A stretch of 9,220 nt of DNA from JASGCK01 sp031538565 (GCA_031538565.1 JAVKLS010000056.1:1-9220), one strand, 5' to 3'; shown: positions 1-7,340, counted from the stretch's first letter. Program-made: numbers and translations. The notes: generated by a model not told the origin, from the letters alone.

Positions 1-1710
1 TGCCACCATTGCATCGATGTTGGTCGGGTCGCAATAGCGGGAGTAGTACCAGCTTGAGTCGACAAACGTATCCATCGTGTCGGTTTCGCGCTTGGCGGGT
101 TTGCCGCAAGTGGGGCAAACCACGTTTAAAAACTTCGCGCTTTTGTGTAGCGGATTGCCTGAGCCATCGGGCACTAAATCGGTTGGCAGCACCACAGGCA
201 AATCTTTTTCTGGCACAGGCACTGCGCCGCACGCGCTTGCCGCATCACCCGCTCCATCGCAATGGATGATAGGAATGGGCGTGCCCCAATAACGTTGACG
301 ACTAATGCCCCAATCGCGCAGCCGCCATGTGGTCTTTTTCTCGCCCAAGCCCTTGGCTGCAAGGTCTGTGGCAACGGCATTTGCACAATCAAGACGAGAA
401 AGTTCGTTGTATTTGCCCGAGTTGATGCTTGTTGTGCCGTCTTTGTCTGCGTACCAATCTTGCCAGGCTGTTTGCGAGAACCCCGTTCGGGCTGAGCTTG
501 TCGAAGCCTCACTCACCCGCCCTTCGACAGGCTCAGGGCGAACGGATTGTTTTGCAACGACTTGTTTTATCGGCAATTTATATTTCAAAGCAAACGCAAA
601 GTCGCGCTCGTCGTGCGCGGGCACGCCCATGACCGCGCCGTCGCCATAGCTCATCAAAACGTAGTTGCCCACCCACACTTCTATTTGCTCACCCGTGAGC
701 GGATGCGTGACGAACAATCCCGTCGCCACGCCTTCTTTGTCTTTGGTGGCGAGTTCCGCCTCCGTTGTGCCGCCTTCTTTGAAGTCCTCTATTTGCGCGG
801 CTATCGAGGAGCTCAACTCCGCAGCCCGCATGGCAATTGGGTGCTCGGGCGCAACGGCGCAAAAGGTGACGCCCATGATGGTGTCGGCGCGAGTGGTGAA
901 GACGTACATCCGTCCACCCTGAATCAACTCGCCATTCGCATCTTTAATCTCGTGCGGGAACGCAAAGCGCACACCTTCGGATTTGCCAATCCAGTTTTCT
1001 TGCATCAAGCGCACGCGCTCGGGCCAGCCTGCGAGTCCGTTTTGCACGTGATCTAAAAGCTCGGGCGCGTACTGGGTGATGTTGAGGTAGTAGCCTGGAA
1101 TTTCGCGCTTTTCCACTACCGCACCCGTGCGCCAGCCTTTGCCATCAATCACTTGTTCGTTGGCAAGTACGGTTTGGTCCACAGGATCCCAATTGACGGT
1201 TTGCGTTTTGCGGTAGGCGATGCCTTTTTCAAGCATTTTCAAAAAGAGCCACTGATTCCACTTGTAGTAATCGGGCGAGCAAGTAGCGACTTCGCGCGAC
1301 CAATCAATCGCGAGGCCCATCGCCTGCATCTGCTTTTTCATGTATGCAATGTTGTCGTAAGTCCACTTAGCGGGTGGCACACTGTTTTTCATGGCGGCGT
1401 TTTCGGCGGGCAAACCAAAAGCATCCCAGCCCATCGGCATGAGGACGTTGTAGCCCTTCATGCGCAATTGCCGCGTCAGCATATCGTTGATGGTGTAGTT
1501 GCGCACGTGCCCCATGTGCAGCTTGCCGCTGGGGTAAGGCAGCATGGAGCAGGCGTAGAACTTGCCAAGCGGTTTGTTGGATTGCTCGGTCACGCGGTAC
1601 GCATCACGGGCATTCCAGTTCGCTTGTGCGGCAGCTTCAATAGCGGCGGGGTTAAATGCGTGGGCGTGGGAGTCGGTAGGCGCGGAGGCTTGGGTCTTGG
1701 TGTCTTGCAT
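1..1710 (-). CDS. leuS: Leucyl-tRNA synthetase, N-terminal 570 codons (runs off left edge)
   Basis: Class Ia aminoacyl-tRNA synthetase that charges tRNA-Leu with leucine in the cytoplasm. The minus frame is open from the ATG at 1710-1708 to position 1. Visible landmarks are PYPSGKLHMGHVRNYT with the HIGH-type motif HMGH at residues 65-68, the CP1 editing-domain threonine region FTTRADTIMG (Thr 272-273), the editing-site AHDERD (Asp367), RLRDWGISRQRYWG, and TMDTFVDSSWYYSRY near the edge. The KMSKS loop, anticodon-binding domain and C-terminus, roughly 300 residues, lie outside the window. The start gives an N-terminal extension of about 20 residues over the E. coli enzyme as I remember it. No good Shine-Dalgarno is seen before the ATG. 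The oddity is residues about 389-410, encoded by an in-frame palindromic repeat in a CP1 segment just after the editing site. The gene is divergent from ugpC. Identification is certain; the effect of the insert is unknown. Confidence 0.97.
   Translation of the reverse strand, partial: MQDTKTQASAPTDSHAHAFNPAAIEAAAQANWNARDAYRVTEQSNKPLGKFYACSMLPYPSGKLHMGHVRNYTINDMLTRQLRMKGYNVLMPMGWDAFGLPAENAAMKNSVPPAKWTYDNIAYMKKQMQAMGLAIDWSREVATCSPDYYKWNQWLFLKMLEKGIAYRKTQTVNWDPVDQTVLANEQVIDGKGWRTGAVVEKREIPGYYLNITQYAPELLDHVQNGLAGWPERVRLMQENWIGKSEGVRFAFPHEIKDANGELIQGGRMYVFTTRADTIMGVTFCAVAPEHPIAMRAAELSSSIAAQIEDFKEGGTTEAELATKDKEGVATGLFVTHPLTGEQIEVWVGNYVLMSYGDGAVMGVPAHDERDFAFALKYKLPIKQVVAKQSVRPEPVEGRVSEASTSSARTGFSQTAWQDWYADKDGTTSINSGKYNELSRLDCANAVATDLAAKGLGEKKTTWRLRDWGISRQRYWGTPIPIIHCDGAGDAASACGAVPVPEKDLPVVLPTDLVPDGSGNPLHKSAKFLNVVCPTCGKPAKRETDTMDTFVDSSWYYSRYCDPTNIDAMVA
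483..545. repeat. 63-bp palindromic repeat inserted in frame within leuS
   Basis: Two 24-base arms, 483-506 and 522-545, are inverted copies matching at 21 of 24 positions around a 15-base loop. The right arm contains the core TTCGACAGGCTCAGGGCGAA. I recognise this sequence as a dispersed intergenic palindrome common in Burkholderiales and some other proteobacteria, from general familiarity rather than a search. Its length is 21 codons exactly, and the leuS frame crosses it without a stop, adding a Ser/Glu/Arg-rich peptide (VRPEPVEG...SEASTSSART). It would form a strong hairpin in the leuS mRNA. The situation resembles the Rickettsia palindromic elements that insert in frame in genes. No second copy is visible in this window. 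Confidence 0.85.
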
Positions 1711-1716
1711 CGCCCG

Positions 1717-1743
1717 ATTTTAAGAGTCTTATGTCACGCTCAA
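1717..1743 (-). promoter_or_regulatory. Possible leuS promoter
   Basis: On the minus strand a TAAAAT -10-like box (1722-1717) lies six bases before the leuS ATG. A TTGAGC -35-like box (1743-1738) precedes it with a short 15-base spacer. If used, transcription would start at or next to the ATG, giving an essentially leaderless message. This would fit the absence of a Shine-Dalgarno. The spacer is shorter than the optimum 17, so the call is weak. Confidence 0.28.
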
Positions 1744-1832
1744 AATGGGATGCCCAGCAGAAAAGAGCGGCGCGTCAGACAACCCCTCATCGTCTGCGCG
1801 ATAAAACTTGTGTCGATCATAATGAGCGGGCA

Positions 1833-2855
1833 ATGGCATCTATCACCCTCTCTAACGTCACTAAGTGCTACCCCGCTTTAGGCAATAAACAGCCATCGCC
1901 AGTCATTCATCGCCTGAGTGCAGAAATAAAAAATGGCGAGTTCGTTGTTATCGTGGGGCCCTCGGGTTGCGGCAAATCGACCTTGCTGCGCATGGTGGCG
2001 GGCTTGGAAGAAATTACCGAGGGCGACATCCACATTGACGGCCTGCGCGTGAACGACGTAGAGCCTGCCAAGCGCGATATTGCCATGGTGTTTCAAAACT
2101 ACGCACTCTATCCACACATGACCGCCTTGGGCAATATGGCCTACGGGCTCAAAATTGCGGGCGTGACCAAAGATGAAATCAAACGTCGCGTGGCTAAAAC
2201 CGCGTCCACGCTGGAGCTCTCGCATTTATTGACGCGCAAACCTGCCGAGCTGTCGGGTGGACAGCGCCAGCGTGTCGCCATGGGGCGCGCCATTGTGCGC
2301 GAGCCCAAGGTGTTTTTATTTGATGAGCCGCTATCCAACTTAGACGCCAAACTCCGCGCTCAAACGCGATTAGAAATTCAAAAGCTGCACCGCGAACTAG
2401 GCATTACCTCGCTATTTGTTACGCACGACCAAGTTGAGGCTATGACGATTGCCCAGCGGATGCTGGTTTTGAACGAGGGAAAAATTGAACAATTTGACAC
2501 ACCAGACGTCATCTACAAACAACCCACCAGCACCTTTGTGGCCAGCTTTATTGGCTCACCGCCCATGAATCTGGTGCCGCACGAAGGAAAAATTTTAGGC
2601 GTGCGCCCCGAGTATCTGCACCTTGGCGTCGCCCACAGCCATAGCTGGCAAATTGCCGTACAAGCCACCGAGCTGCTAGGCGCAGAGCGACTCATTTATG
2701 CGCAGCTAACGGCTTTAAGTTTTGAGAATGCAAATCTCGTCATCCGCATGAACTCGGACGAGGCAGCGCCTGCTATTGGCGAACAACTCCACGTAACCCC
2801 TCGCCCAGATCAACTGCATTGGTTTGATGCCAGCTCGCGCAAGAGGCTGCCATGA
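1833..2855 (+). CDS. ugpC: sn-glycerol-3-phosphate ABC transporter ATP-binding protein UgpC
   Basis: Cytoplasmic ATPase subunit that powers uptake of glycerol-3-phosphate and glycerophosphodiesters through an UgpAE-type inner-membrane channel. It is 340 aa from this ATG; E. coli UgpC is about 356. The nucleotide-binding domain is complete: Walker A GPSGCGKST (42-50), Q-loop Gln88, signature LSGGQRQRV (140-148), Walker B VFLFDEP (160-166), D-loop SNLD (168-171) and H-loop His198. The C-terminal regulatory OB-type region follows (FIGSPPMN, then GVRPEYLHL), ending in KRLP. The frame stays open upstream to a possible start at 1731. I prefer 1833 because the similarity to the family begins at MASITLSNV, and the extra 34 residues do not look conserved. 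Ribosome binding is weak (GAGCGGG). The gene overlaps ugpQ by ATGA. MalK/MsmX-type sugar ATPases are close relatives, but the ugpQ partner supports UgpC. Confidence 0.92.
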   Translation: MASITLSNVTKCYPALGNKQPSPVIHRLSAEIKNGEFVVIVGPSGCGKSTLLRMVAGLEEITEGDIHIDGLRVNDVEPAKRDIAMVFQNYALYPHMTALGNMAYGLKIAGVTKDEIKRRVAKTASTLELSHLLTRKPAELSGGQRQRVAMGRAIVREPKVFLFDEPLSNLDAKLRAQTRLEIQKLHRELGITSLFVTHDQVEAMTIAQRMLVLNEGKIEQFDTPDVIYKQPTSTFVASFIGSPPMNLVPHEGKILGVRPEYLHLGVAHSHSWQIAVQATELLGAERLIYAQLTALSFENANLVIRMNSDEAAPAIGEQLHVTPRPDQLHWFDASSRKRLP

Positions 2856-3673
2856 CGCACGCACACAACTGGCCTTACCCACGCTTCATCGCGCACCGAG
2901 GCGGCGGCGCATTTGCGCCCGAAAACACGCTGGCCGCTTTTCGCGTGGGCGCATCATTTGGCTACCGTATGTTTGAATGCGATATCAAACTCTCGCGTGA
3001 CGATGTGCTCTTTGCCCTGCACGACGACACGCTGGATCGCACCAGCAACATCAAAGAAGCGGGCATGGAAGAAGCGAGCAGGGCGACTACCGAAGGAGTC
3101 TCCCTCATCGCGGGCAATTTAACGTGGGGCGCACTCTCTCGCTTAGACGCAGGGACTTGGTTTAGCCGTCAATTTTCGGGCGAACCTATTGCCACCATGG
3201 ACGCTATCGTGCAGTTTTGCTTGCATAACCATTACGCAGTCAATATCGAAATCAAACCCACCGACGGCGCCGTGCCTGCTGAAGATGACGCTTTGGCGTA
3301 TCGCACGGGTGAGGCAATTGCCCGTCGCATCCAAAAGCTTTGGACGAGCGCCTCACCTTTGCCTTTGCTCAGCTCCTTCAAACCCCAAGCGCTTATGGCA
3401 GCGCAGGCGGTTGCGCCCGAATTGCCGCGCGGCTTGTTATTAGACGATCTGTGGAGTGGCTGGTTGGACTGCGCGACTAGGCTTGACTGCGTCATCGTCA
3501 CTTGCAATAGCAAGTTATGGGATGCGGACAGCGTCGCCGCAGTCAAAGCGCAAGGAATGCGCCTTGGCAGTTACACCATCAACGATGAGCAAGAAGCTAA
3601 ACGCCTCTTGGGTTTAGGCATCGACGGCATTTACACCGATCGCTTAGATTTATTTTCTCCAGCCGACCAATAG
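2852..3673 (+). CDS. ugpQ: Glycerophosphodiester phosphodiesterase UgpQ
   Basis: Cytoplasmic GDPD-family enzyme that hydrolyses glycerophosphodiesters (e.g. glycerophosphocholine) to sn-glycerol-3-phosphate plus an alcohol, supplying phosphate and lipid precursors. It is 273 aa, without a signal peptide. Family motifs are AHRGGGAFAPENT (catalytic His15, Arg16, Glu24), FECDIKL with metal ligands Glu42 and Asp44, LHDDTLDRT with His57, and later IEIKPT, LLSSF and ELPRGLLLDD. The end, GIDGIYTDRLDL, matches the family's closing strand. The start ATG overlaps the ugpC stop and is preceded by AGAGG, so translation is probably coupled. Compared with E. coli UgpQ (about 247 aa, from memory) there are roughly 15 extra residues after DRTSN, around residues 66-84. 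The last 24 bases overlap the convergent membrane-protein gene. No terminator is visible. Confidence 0.93.
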   Translation: MTHAHNWPYPRFIAHRGGGAFAPENTLAAFRVGASFGYRMFECDIKLSRDDVLFALHDDTLDRTSNIKEAGMEEASRATTEGVSLIAGNLTWGALSRLDAGTWFSRQFSGEPIATMDAIVQFCLHNHYAVNIEIKPTDGAVPAEDDALAYRTGEAIARRIQKLWTSASPLPLLSSFKPQALMAAQAVAPELPRGLLLDDLWSGWLDCATRLDCVIVTCNSKLWDADSVAAVKAQGMRLGSYTINDEQEAKRLLGLGIDGIYTDRLDLFSPADQ

Positions 3674-3907
3674 CTGCGTGCAGCTGATGACTAGCACCAA
3701 AAGCGCATAGGACATCATCCCCCCATCCACATCAAACATCATTAAACCTAAGGCAAGGGTGGCAATGCCCGCAAAGCTGTTGATAAACCAAGTGCCAAGT
3801 GTGCGCCGCTTGTTGTAACGCCTGCCCCACAGCGCCAACGCGCCGCCCACAAAAATAGCGGGCAAACAAAAATTAACAAGGTGAAAAAAAGCCTCTGGGA
3901 CGGTCAT
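3650..3907 (-). CDS. Small hypothetical membrane protein with three predicted helices
   Basis: I do not recognise a named family. From the ATG at 3907 the product is 85 aa: MTVPEAFFHL, then a hydrophobic segment at about residues 7-28, a basic loop (RRYNKRR, 29-35), a second segment at about 38-58, and a third at about 62-82, ending GWRK. The basic loop suggests it faces the cytoplasm. There is no cysteine pair, histidine cluster or enzymatic motif. An in-frame GTG at 3928 would add seven residues; neither start has a clear Shine-Dalgarno. The 3' end overlaps ugpQ by 24 bases tail-to-tail, and the 5' end faces hemA. Coding is supported by the uninterrupted hydrophobic architecture, not by homology I can verify. 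Confidence 0.55.
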   Translation of the reverse strand: MTVPEAFFHLVNFCLPAIFVGGALALWGRRYNKRRTLGTWFINSFAGIATLALGLMMFDVDGGMMSYALLVLVISCTQLLVGWRK

Positions 3908-3919
3908 AAATTCAAATTT

Positions 3920-3925
3920 TATAAT
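3920..3925 (+). promoter_or_regulatory. Candidate -10 box for the hemA operon
   Basis: A perfect TATAAT sits 55 bases upstream of the hemA ATG in the gap between the divergent membrane-protein gene and hemA. No convincing -35 box is found at 16-18 bases spacing (TGGGAC-like sequence only). The opposite strand of the same A/T patch reads TATAAA, upstream of the membrane-protein gene, so the site could serve both directions. Confidence 0.4.
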
Positions 3926-3980
3926 CACCGCTTACAGCGCCCCGTGCGCCCTTACTTTTCCCCGCTCCTTGCCACCGCCC

Positions 3981-5228
3981 ATGTCCCTCTCGCCTATTTT
4001 GTGGACTCTCGGACTGAATCACGAAAGTGCGCCCATCGATGTGCGTGCGCGTTTCGCGGTTGCGCCTGAGGAGCTAGGGCGCTCGCTCGCCGAGGTACAA
4101 GCCGCGGCGACTCATCTGCCCGAAGTGGCGCTGCTTTGCACCTGCAACCGCACAGAGCTGTACGCGCTAGGCAGCACAAACCAACAACAGCTCACGCTTG
4201 AGTGGCTGGCAAAAATAAGCGGTCTTTCGCTTGATGCACTCAAACCCTACCTCTACATCCACGAAAAAGATGCCGCCGTTCACCACGTGCTGCGCGTTGC
4301 CAGCGGACTCGATTCGATGGTGCTGGGCGAGCCGCAAATCTTGGGGCAAGTGAAGGATGCGGTTCGCGCCGCGCAAGATGCTGGCACACTAGGCACCACG
4401 CTGCATCAATTGTTTAAGCAAGCGTTTTCAGTTGCCAAGGACGTGCGAACCCACACTGAAATTGGCACGCACTCCATCAGCATGGCGGCAGCCAGTACGC
4501 GACTAGCCAGCAGCGTGTTTGAAGACTGGCAGCACACCCAAGTGCTATTGGTGGGCGCAGGCGAAATGATTGAACTGTGCGCGGCGCACTTTGCAACAAA
4601 AAATCCCAAACGTCTCGCGGTTGCCAACCGCACCGTCGCACGCGCAGCAGCGCTGTCCCAGCGCTTTAGTACCCCACAGATGCAGATAGAGACTTTGGCG
4701 CTGGCAGAAATTCCGCTGCATTTGCACGAATTCGATGTGGTTGTAAGCTCCACCGCCAGCACCTTGCCCATTATTGGATTGGGCGCTGTCGAACGCGCCC
4801 TTAAAGCCCGCAAGCATCGCCCTATCGTGATGATTGATTTGGCGGTGCCGCGTGACATTGAGCCCGAAGTCAAAGACCTGCCCGACGTGTACCTCTACAC
4901 CGTGGACGATTTATCGCGCGTGGTGCAAACCAACCTAACCAATCGTGCAGCAGCGGTGAGTGAGGCCGAGCGCTTCATCCAGGCAGGCGTGACCGAATTT
5001 GTGCAATGGCAAACCACGCGCGCAACAGCCGTGCCAAAAATCCAGGCCCTCAACGAGCAAGCGGCGCTGTGGCAAGAGCAGGAAATGGAGCGCATTAAAA
5101 AGCAATTTTTTAAAAATGCCGATTTTTCTCAGTCGAATGTGGACGCGGCCCTGCAAGCCTTGTCGCGCAACCTCACCAACAAATTTTTGCACCAAGCCTA
5201 CAAGCACATAGCGGAAAAATTGGCATGA
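3981..5228 (+). CDS. hemA: Glutamyl-tRNA reductase
   Basis: NADPH-dependent reduction of glutamyl-tRNA(Glu) to glutamate-1-semialdehyde, the first committed step of C5 tetrapyrrole (heme) synthesis, in the cytoplasm. It is 415 aa; E. coli HemA is 418. The N-terminal catalytic domain has GLNHESAP and LCTCNRTELY with the nucleophilic Cys55, then RVASGLDSMVLGEPQILGQVK. The NADPH-binding domain has LLVGAGEM (GAGEM at 192-196), ANRTVARA, SSTASTLPIIG and MIDLAVPRDIEPEV. The C-terminal dimerisation domain ends LTNKFLHQAYKHIAEKLA. The start is ATG 3981 because family similarity begins at ILWTLGLNH; an in-frame TTG at 3969 would only add MPPP. No Shine-Dalgarno is evident. The stop overlaps the prfA start by ATGA. 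The catalytic residues I can recognise are present. Confidence 0.97.
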   Translation: MSLSPILWTLGLNHESAPIDVRARFAVAPEELGRSLAEVQAAATHLPEVALLCTCNRTELYALGSTNQQQLTLEWLAKISGLSLDALKPYLYIHEKDAAVHHVLRVASGLDSMVLGEPQILGQVKDAVRAAQDAGTLGTTLHQLFKQAFSVAKDVRTHTEIGTHSISMAAASTRLASSVFEDWQHTQVLLVGAGEMIELCAAHFATKNPKRLAVANRTVARAAALSQRFSTPQMQIETLALAEIPLHLHEFDVVVSSTASTLPIIGLGAVERALKARKHRPIVMIDLAVPRDIEPEVKDLPDVYLYTVDDLSRVVQTNLTNRAAAVSEAERFIQAGVTEFVQWQTTRATAVPKIQALNEQAALWQEQEMERIKKQFFKNADFSQSNVDAALQALSRNLTNKFLHQAYKHIAEKLA

Positions 5229-6304
5229 AGGAGTTTTTACGCAAACAGCTCATCAAGGTTGACGAGCGCCTGCATGATTTGGAGAGCTTACTCAGCAGCC
5301 CAGACATCATGGCGGATCAAGTGGCGTATCGCAAACTAAGCAAAGAGCACGCTGAAGTGACACCCGCAGCGGGGCGCTACCAGCGCTATTTGCACCGCGA
5401 AGCCGACCTTGCTGCGGCCCAAGAAATGGCGTCCGATCCCGAAATGGCGGAGATGGCACACGAAGAAATAGAGACCGCCACGCGCGACCTTGCCGAGCTA
5501 GAGGATGAGCTGCAACGCCTATTGCTCCCAAAAGATGAAGACGATGATCGCAATGCATTTGTCGAAATTCGTGCTGGCACGGGCGGGGATGAGTCGGCGT
5601 TATTTTCCGCTGACTTGCTGCGTATGTACACGCGCTACTTTGACTCACAAGGCTGGCGCACAGAAATCGTGAGCGAGAACGCCAGCGAACTTGGCGGCTA
5701 CAAAGAAATCGTGCTACGCGTGGCGGGCGGCTCCGTATATGGCAAGCTCAAGTTTGAATCGGGTGGCCATCGGGTGCAGCGCGTACCTGTGACCGAAACC
5801 CAAGGGCGCATTCACACCAGCGCTTGCACCGTAGCGGTGCTGGCCGAGCCCGACGAGGCCGTCGCTATCACGATCAATCCTAGCGATTTACGCATCGACA
5901 CTTACCGCGCCAGTGGTGCGGGCGGACAGCACATCAATAAAACTGATTCCGCCGTTCGCATCACGCACTTGCCAACAGGCATTGTGGCGGAGTGCCAAGA
6001 CGGACGAAGCCAGCACGGCAACAAAGCACAGGCGATGAAGGTGCTAACAGCGCGCATCCAAGAAAAAGATCGCAGCGAACGCGCCGCCAAAGACGCCGCC
6101 ACGCGCAAAGGTTTGATTGGCAGTGGTGACCGTAGCGACCGCATCCGCACGTATAACTTTCCGCAAGGACGACTGACCGATCACCGCATCAACCTCACGC
6201 TCTACAAGCTCTTGGGCATCATGGAGGGCGATTTGGGCGACGTCATCACGGCCTTGCAGCACGCCCGCCAAGCCGAGTTACTACAAGAGATGGAGGGCGT
6301 TTGA
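5225..6304 (+). CDS. prfA: Peptide chain release factor 1
   Basis: Cytoplasmic class I release factor that reads UAA and UAG in the ribosomal A site and triggers peptidyl-tRNA hydrolysis. It is 359 aa, the usual length for RF1. The stop-codon recognition tripeptide is PVT at 188-190, within RVPVTETQGRIHTSACT. PVT rather than PAT is a known RF1 variant, and the motif separates this protein from RF2 (SPF). The catalytic GGQ is at 233-235 in ASGAGGQHINKTDSAVRITH. EIRAGTGGDESALF precedes domain 2, and the N-terminal helical domain is acidic. The C-terminal NFPQGRLTDHRINLTLYKL is typical. The start ATG overlaps the hemA stop, and the stop overlaps the prmC TTG, so the three genes are probably translated as a coupled unit. 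Its Gln235 is the predicted target of the next gene's product. Confidence 0.98.
   Translation: MKEFLRKQLIKVDERLHDLESLLSSPDIMADQVAYRKLSKEHAEVTPAAGRYQRYLHREADLAAAQEMASDPEMAEMAHEEIETATRDLAELEDELQRLLLPKDEDDDRNAFVEIRAGTGGDESALFSADLLRMYTRYFDSQGWRTEIVSENASELGGYKEIVLRVAGGSVYGKLKFESGGHRVQRVPVTETQGRIHTSACTVAVLAEPDEAVAITINPSDLRIDTYRASGAGGQHINKTDSAVRITHLPTGIVAECQDGRSQHGNKAQAMKVLTARIQEKDRSERAAKDAATRKGLIGSGDRSDRIRTYNFPQGRLTDHRINLTLYKLLGIMEGDLGDVITALQHARQAELLQEMEGV
6292..6297 (+). promoter_or_regulatory. Ribosome binding site that fixes the prmC TTG start
   Basis: GGAGGG lies inside the last codons of prfA, three bases before TTG 6301. There is no ATG or GTG nearby in frame, and the protein length from this TTG (275 aa) matches the family. 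This supports a TTG start overlapping the prfA TGA. The spacing is slightly shorter than optimal. Confidence 0.65.
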
Positions 6305-7128
6305 TCGTCTGCGATGCCCTGCAAGTCGCTCTGGGTAAAGGCTTGGATCGCCTTGACGCGCAAATGCTCCTCCTCCATGCGCTACAAAAATCCAGTCACG
6401 ACCGCGCATGGCTGATGTCGCATAGCACAGACGAACTTGGGCACGTGCAGCAAGCGACATTTCATCATTTGATCCAACAGCGTTTGGAGGGCAAACCCGT
6501 GGCCTACATCACGGGCGAGAAAGAATTTTTTGGCTTGCACCTTGCCGTCACGCCAGACGTGCTCGTGCCCCGTCCAGACACCGAAACCTTGGTTCAATGG
6601 GCGCTAGACCTGCTGCCCACCGAACAAACGGCATCCGTCCTCGACCTTGGCACGGGTAGCGGCGCAATTGGACTTGCCATCAAAGCCAATCGCCCAAACG
6701 CCTCTGTCACGCTAGTTGATGCGTCGCAAGCTGCGCTGGGTGTGGCGTGCGCCAATGGCGCAAAGCTGGGGCTTGCCGTGCGCAGCGTGTGCAGCAACTG
6801 GCTGGACGGTTTGTCCAGTGATTCGCGTTTTAACTTGATTGTGAGCAACCCACCCTACATCGCCCAAGGCGATCCGCACCTTGCAGCACTTCAGCACGAA
6901 CCGATATTGGCATTAACCTCAGGCGCCGATGGCCTTACTGCGCTGAAGCGCATCGCGGGGGATGCTCCCCGCTATTTGGTACGCGGCGGCTGGCTCTTGC
7001 TAGAACATGGCTACGACCAAGCAGGCGTAGTGCAAGCATTGCTGCGGGCACAAGGGTTTGAACAGGTCAATAGCCAGCCTGACTTGGCGGGGATTTTGCG
7101 CTGCACAGGCGGGCGCTTGCCACTGTAG
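6301..7128 (+). CDS. prmC: Release factor glutamine methyltransferase PrmC (HemK)
   Basis: S-adenosylmethionine-dependent N5-methyltransferase that modifies the GGQ glutamine of release factors 1 and 2, raising termination efficiency. It is 275 aa; E. coli PrmC is 277. The N-terminal helical substrate-binding domain spans about residues 1-85. Then come GKPVAYITGEKEFFGL and VLVPRPDTETLV, the SAM-binding motif VLDLGTGSGAIGLA (GTGSG at 117-121), and the catalytic SNPPYI with NPPY at 183-186. LTSGADGLTALKRI and LLLEHGYDQ follow, which are typical of the family. The start is a TTG overlapping the prfA stop, with GGAGGG in front. It directly follows the gene for its substrate. The operon ends here: in many Burkholderiales I would expect a grxD-type glutaredoxin next, but it is absent. 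No clear terminator follows. Confidence 0.97.
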   Translation: MIVCDALQVALGKGLDRLDAQMLLLHALQKSSHDRAWLMSHSTDELGHVQQATFHHLIQQRLEGKPVAYITGEKEFFGLHLAVTPDVLVPRPDTETLVQWALDLLPTEQTASVLDLGTGSGAIGLAIKANRPNASVTLVDASQAALGVACANGAKLGLAVRSVCSNWLDGLSSDSRFNLIVSNPPYIAQGDPHLAALQHEPILALTSGADGLTALKRIAGDAPRYLVRGGWLLLEHGYDQAGVVQALLRAQGFEQVNSQPDLAGILRCTGGRLPL

Positions 7129-7340
7129 TGTTGCGAGTAAGCCTCAAAACCATCGCCACGTCAATGGGCATTGGCTACTCAATGCTAGATGCGTGGATAC
7201 GCAAATCCAGCGGCAGCGTGCGTCGAGAGCTAATCGGTGAGCCGCAGCGCTGCAAGCCGCGCTTGCGAACGGCGGCTTGCGCCAGTCGAATTCGAACGCT
7301 TGCATCATCAGTCTTTAGAGGAATCGACTGTCTATTTTGT
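7129..7340 (+). pseudogene. Probable decayed IS3-type transposase remnant
   Basis: Two scraps in different plus-strand frames look like transposase ends. At about 7140-7215 the frame reads SLKTIATSMGIGYSMLDAWI, resembling the helix-turn-helix of IS3-family OrfA proteins. At about 7276-7335 another frame reads APVEFERLHHQSLEESTVYF, resembling the C-terminus of an IS3-family OrfB (SPVEFE-type ending). The whole central part, including the DDE catalytic core, is missing, and neither scrap has a proper start. This would be an internally deleted insertion sequence that landed just behind prmC. No terminal inverted repeats or target duplication were found. The assignment rests on short, family-level resemblance and could be chance. 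Confidence 0.3.
7252..7280. repeat. 9-bp perfect inverted repeat (hairpin) downstream of prmC
   Basis: GCAAGCCGC at 7252-7260 is the exact reverse complement of GCGGCTTGC at 7272-7280, with an 11-base loop. It could form a GC-rich hairpin about 125 bases after the prmC stop. No T tract follows on either strand, so it is not a canonical intrinsic terminator. It may slow or process the hemA-prfA-prmC transcript, or the antitoxin transcript from the other strand. Confidence 0.35.

Noticed and set aside
1731..1832. 34-residue N-terminal extension of ugpC
   Set aside because: The segment is in frame but shows no family resemblance and overlaps the probable promoter region; UgpC similarity begins at 1833.
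547..1881. Long plus-strand reading frames of 169 and 242 codons (547-1056 and 1153-1881)
   Set aside because: They lie antisense to leuS, whose minus frame is unambiguous, and their translations look like codon-bias shadows without motifs.
3969..3980. TTG start for hemA adding four residues
   Set aside because: ATG 3981 gives the usual family N-terminus, and the TTG has no ribosome binding site.
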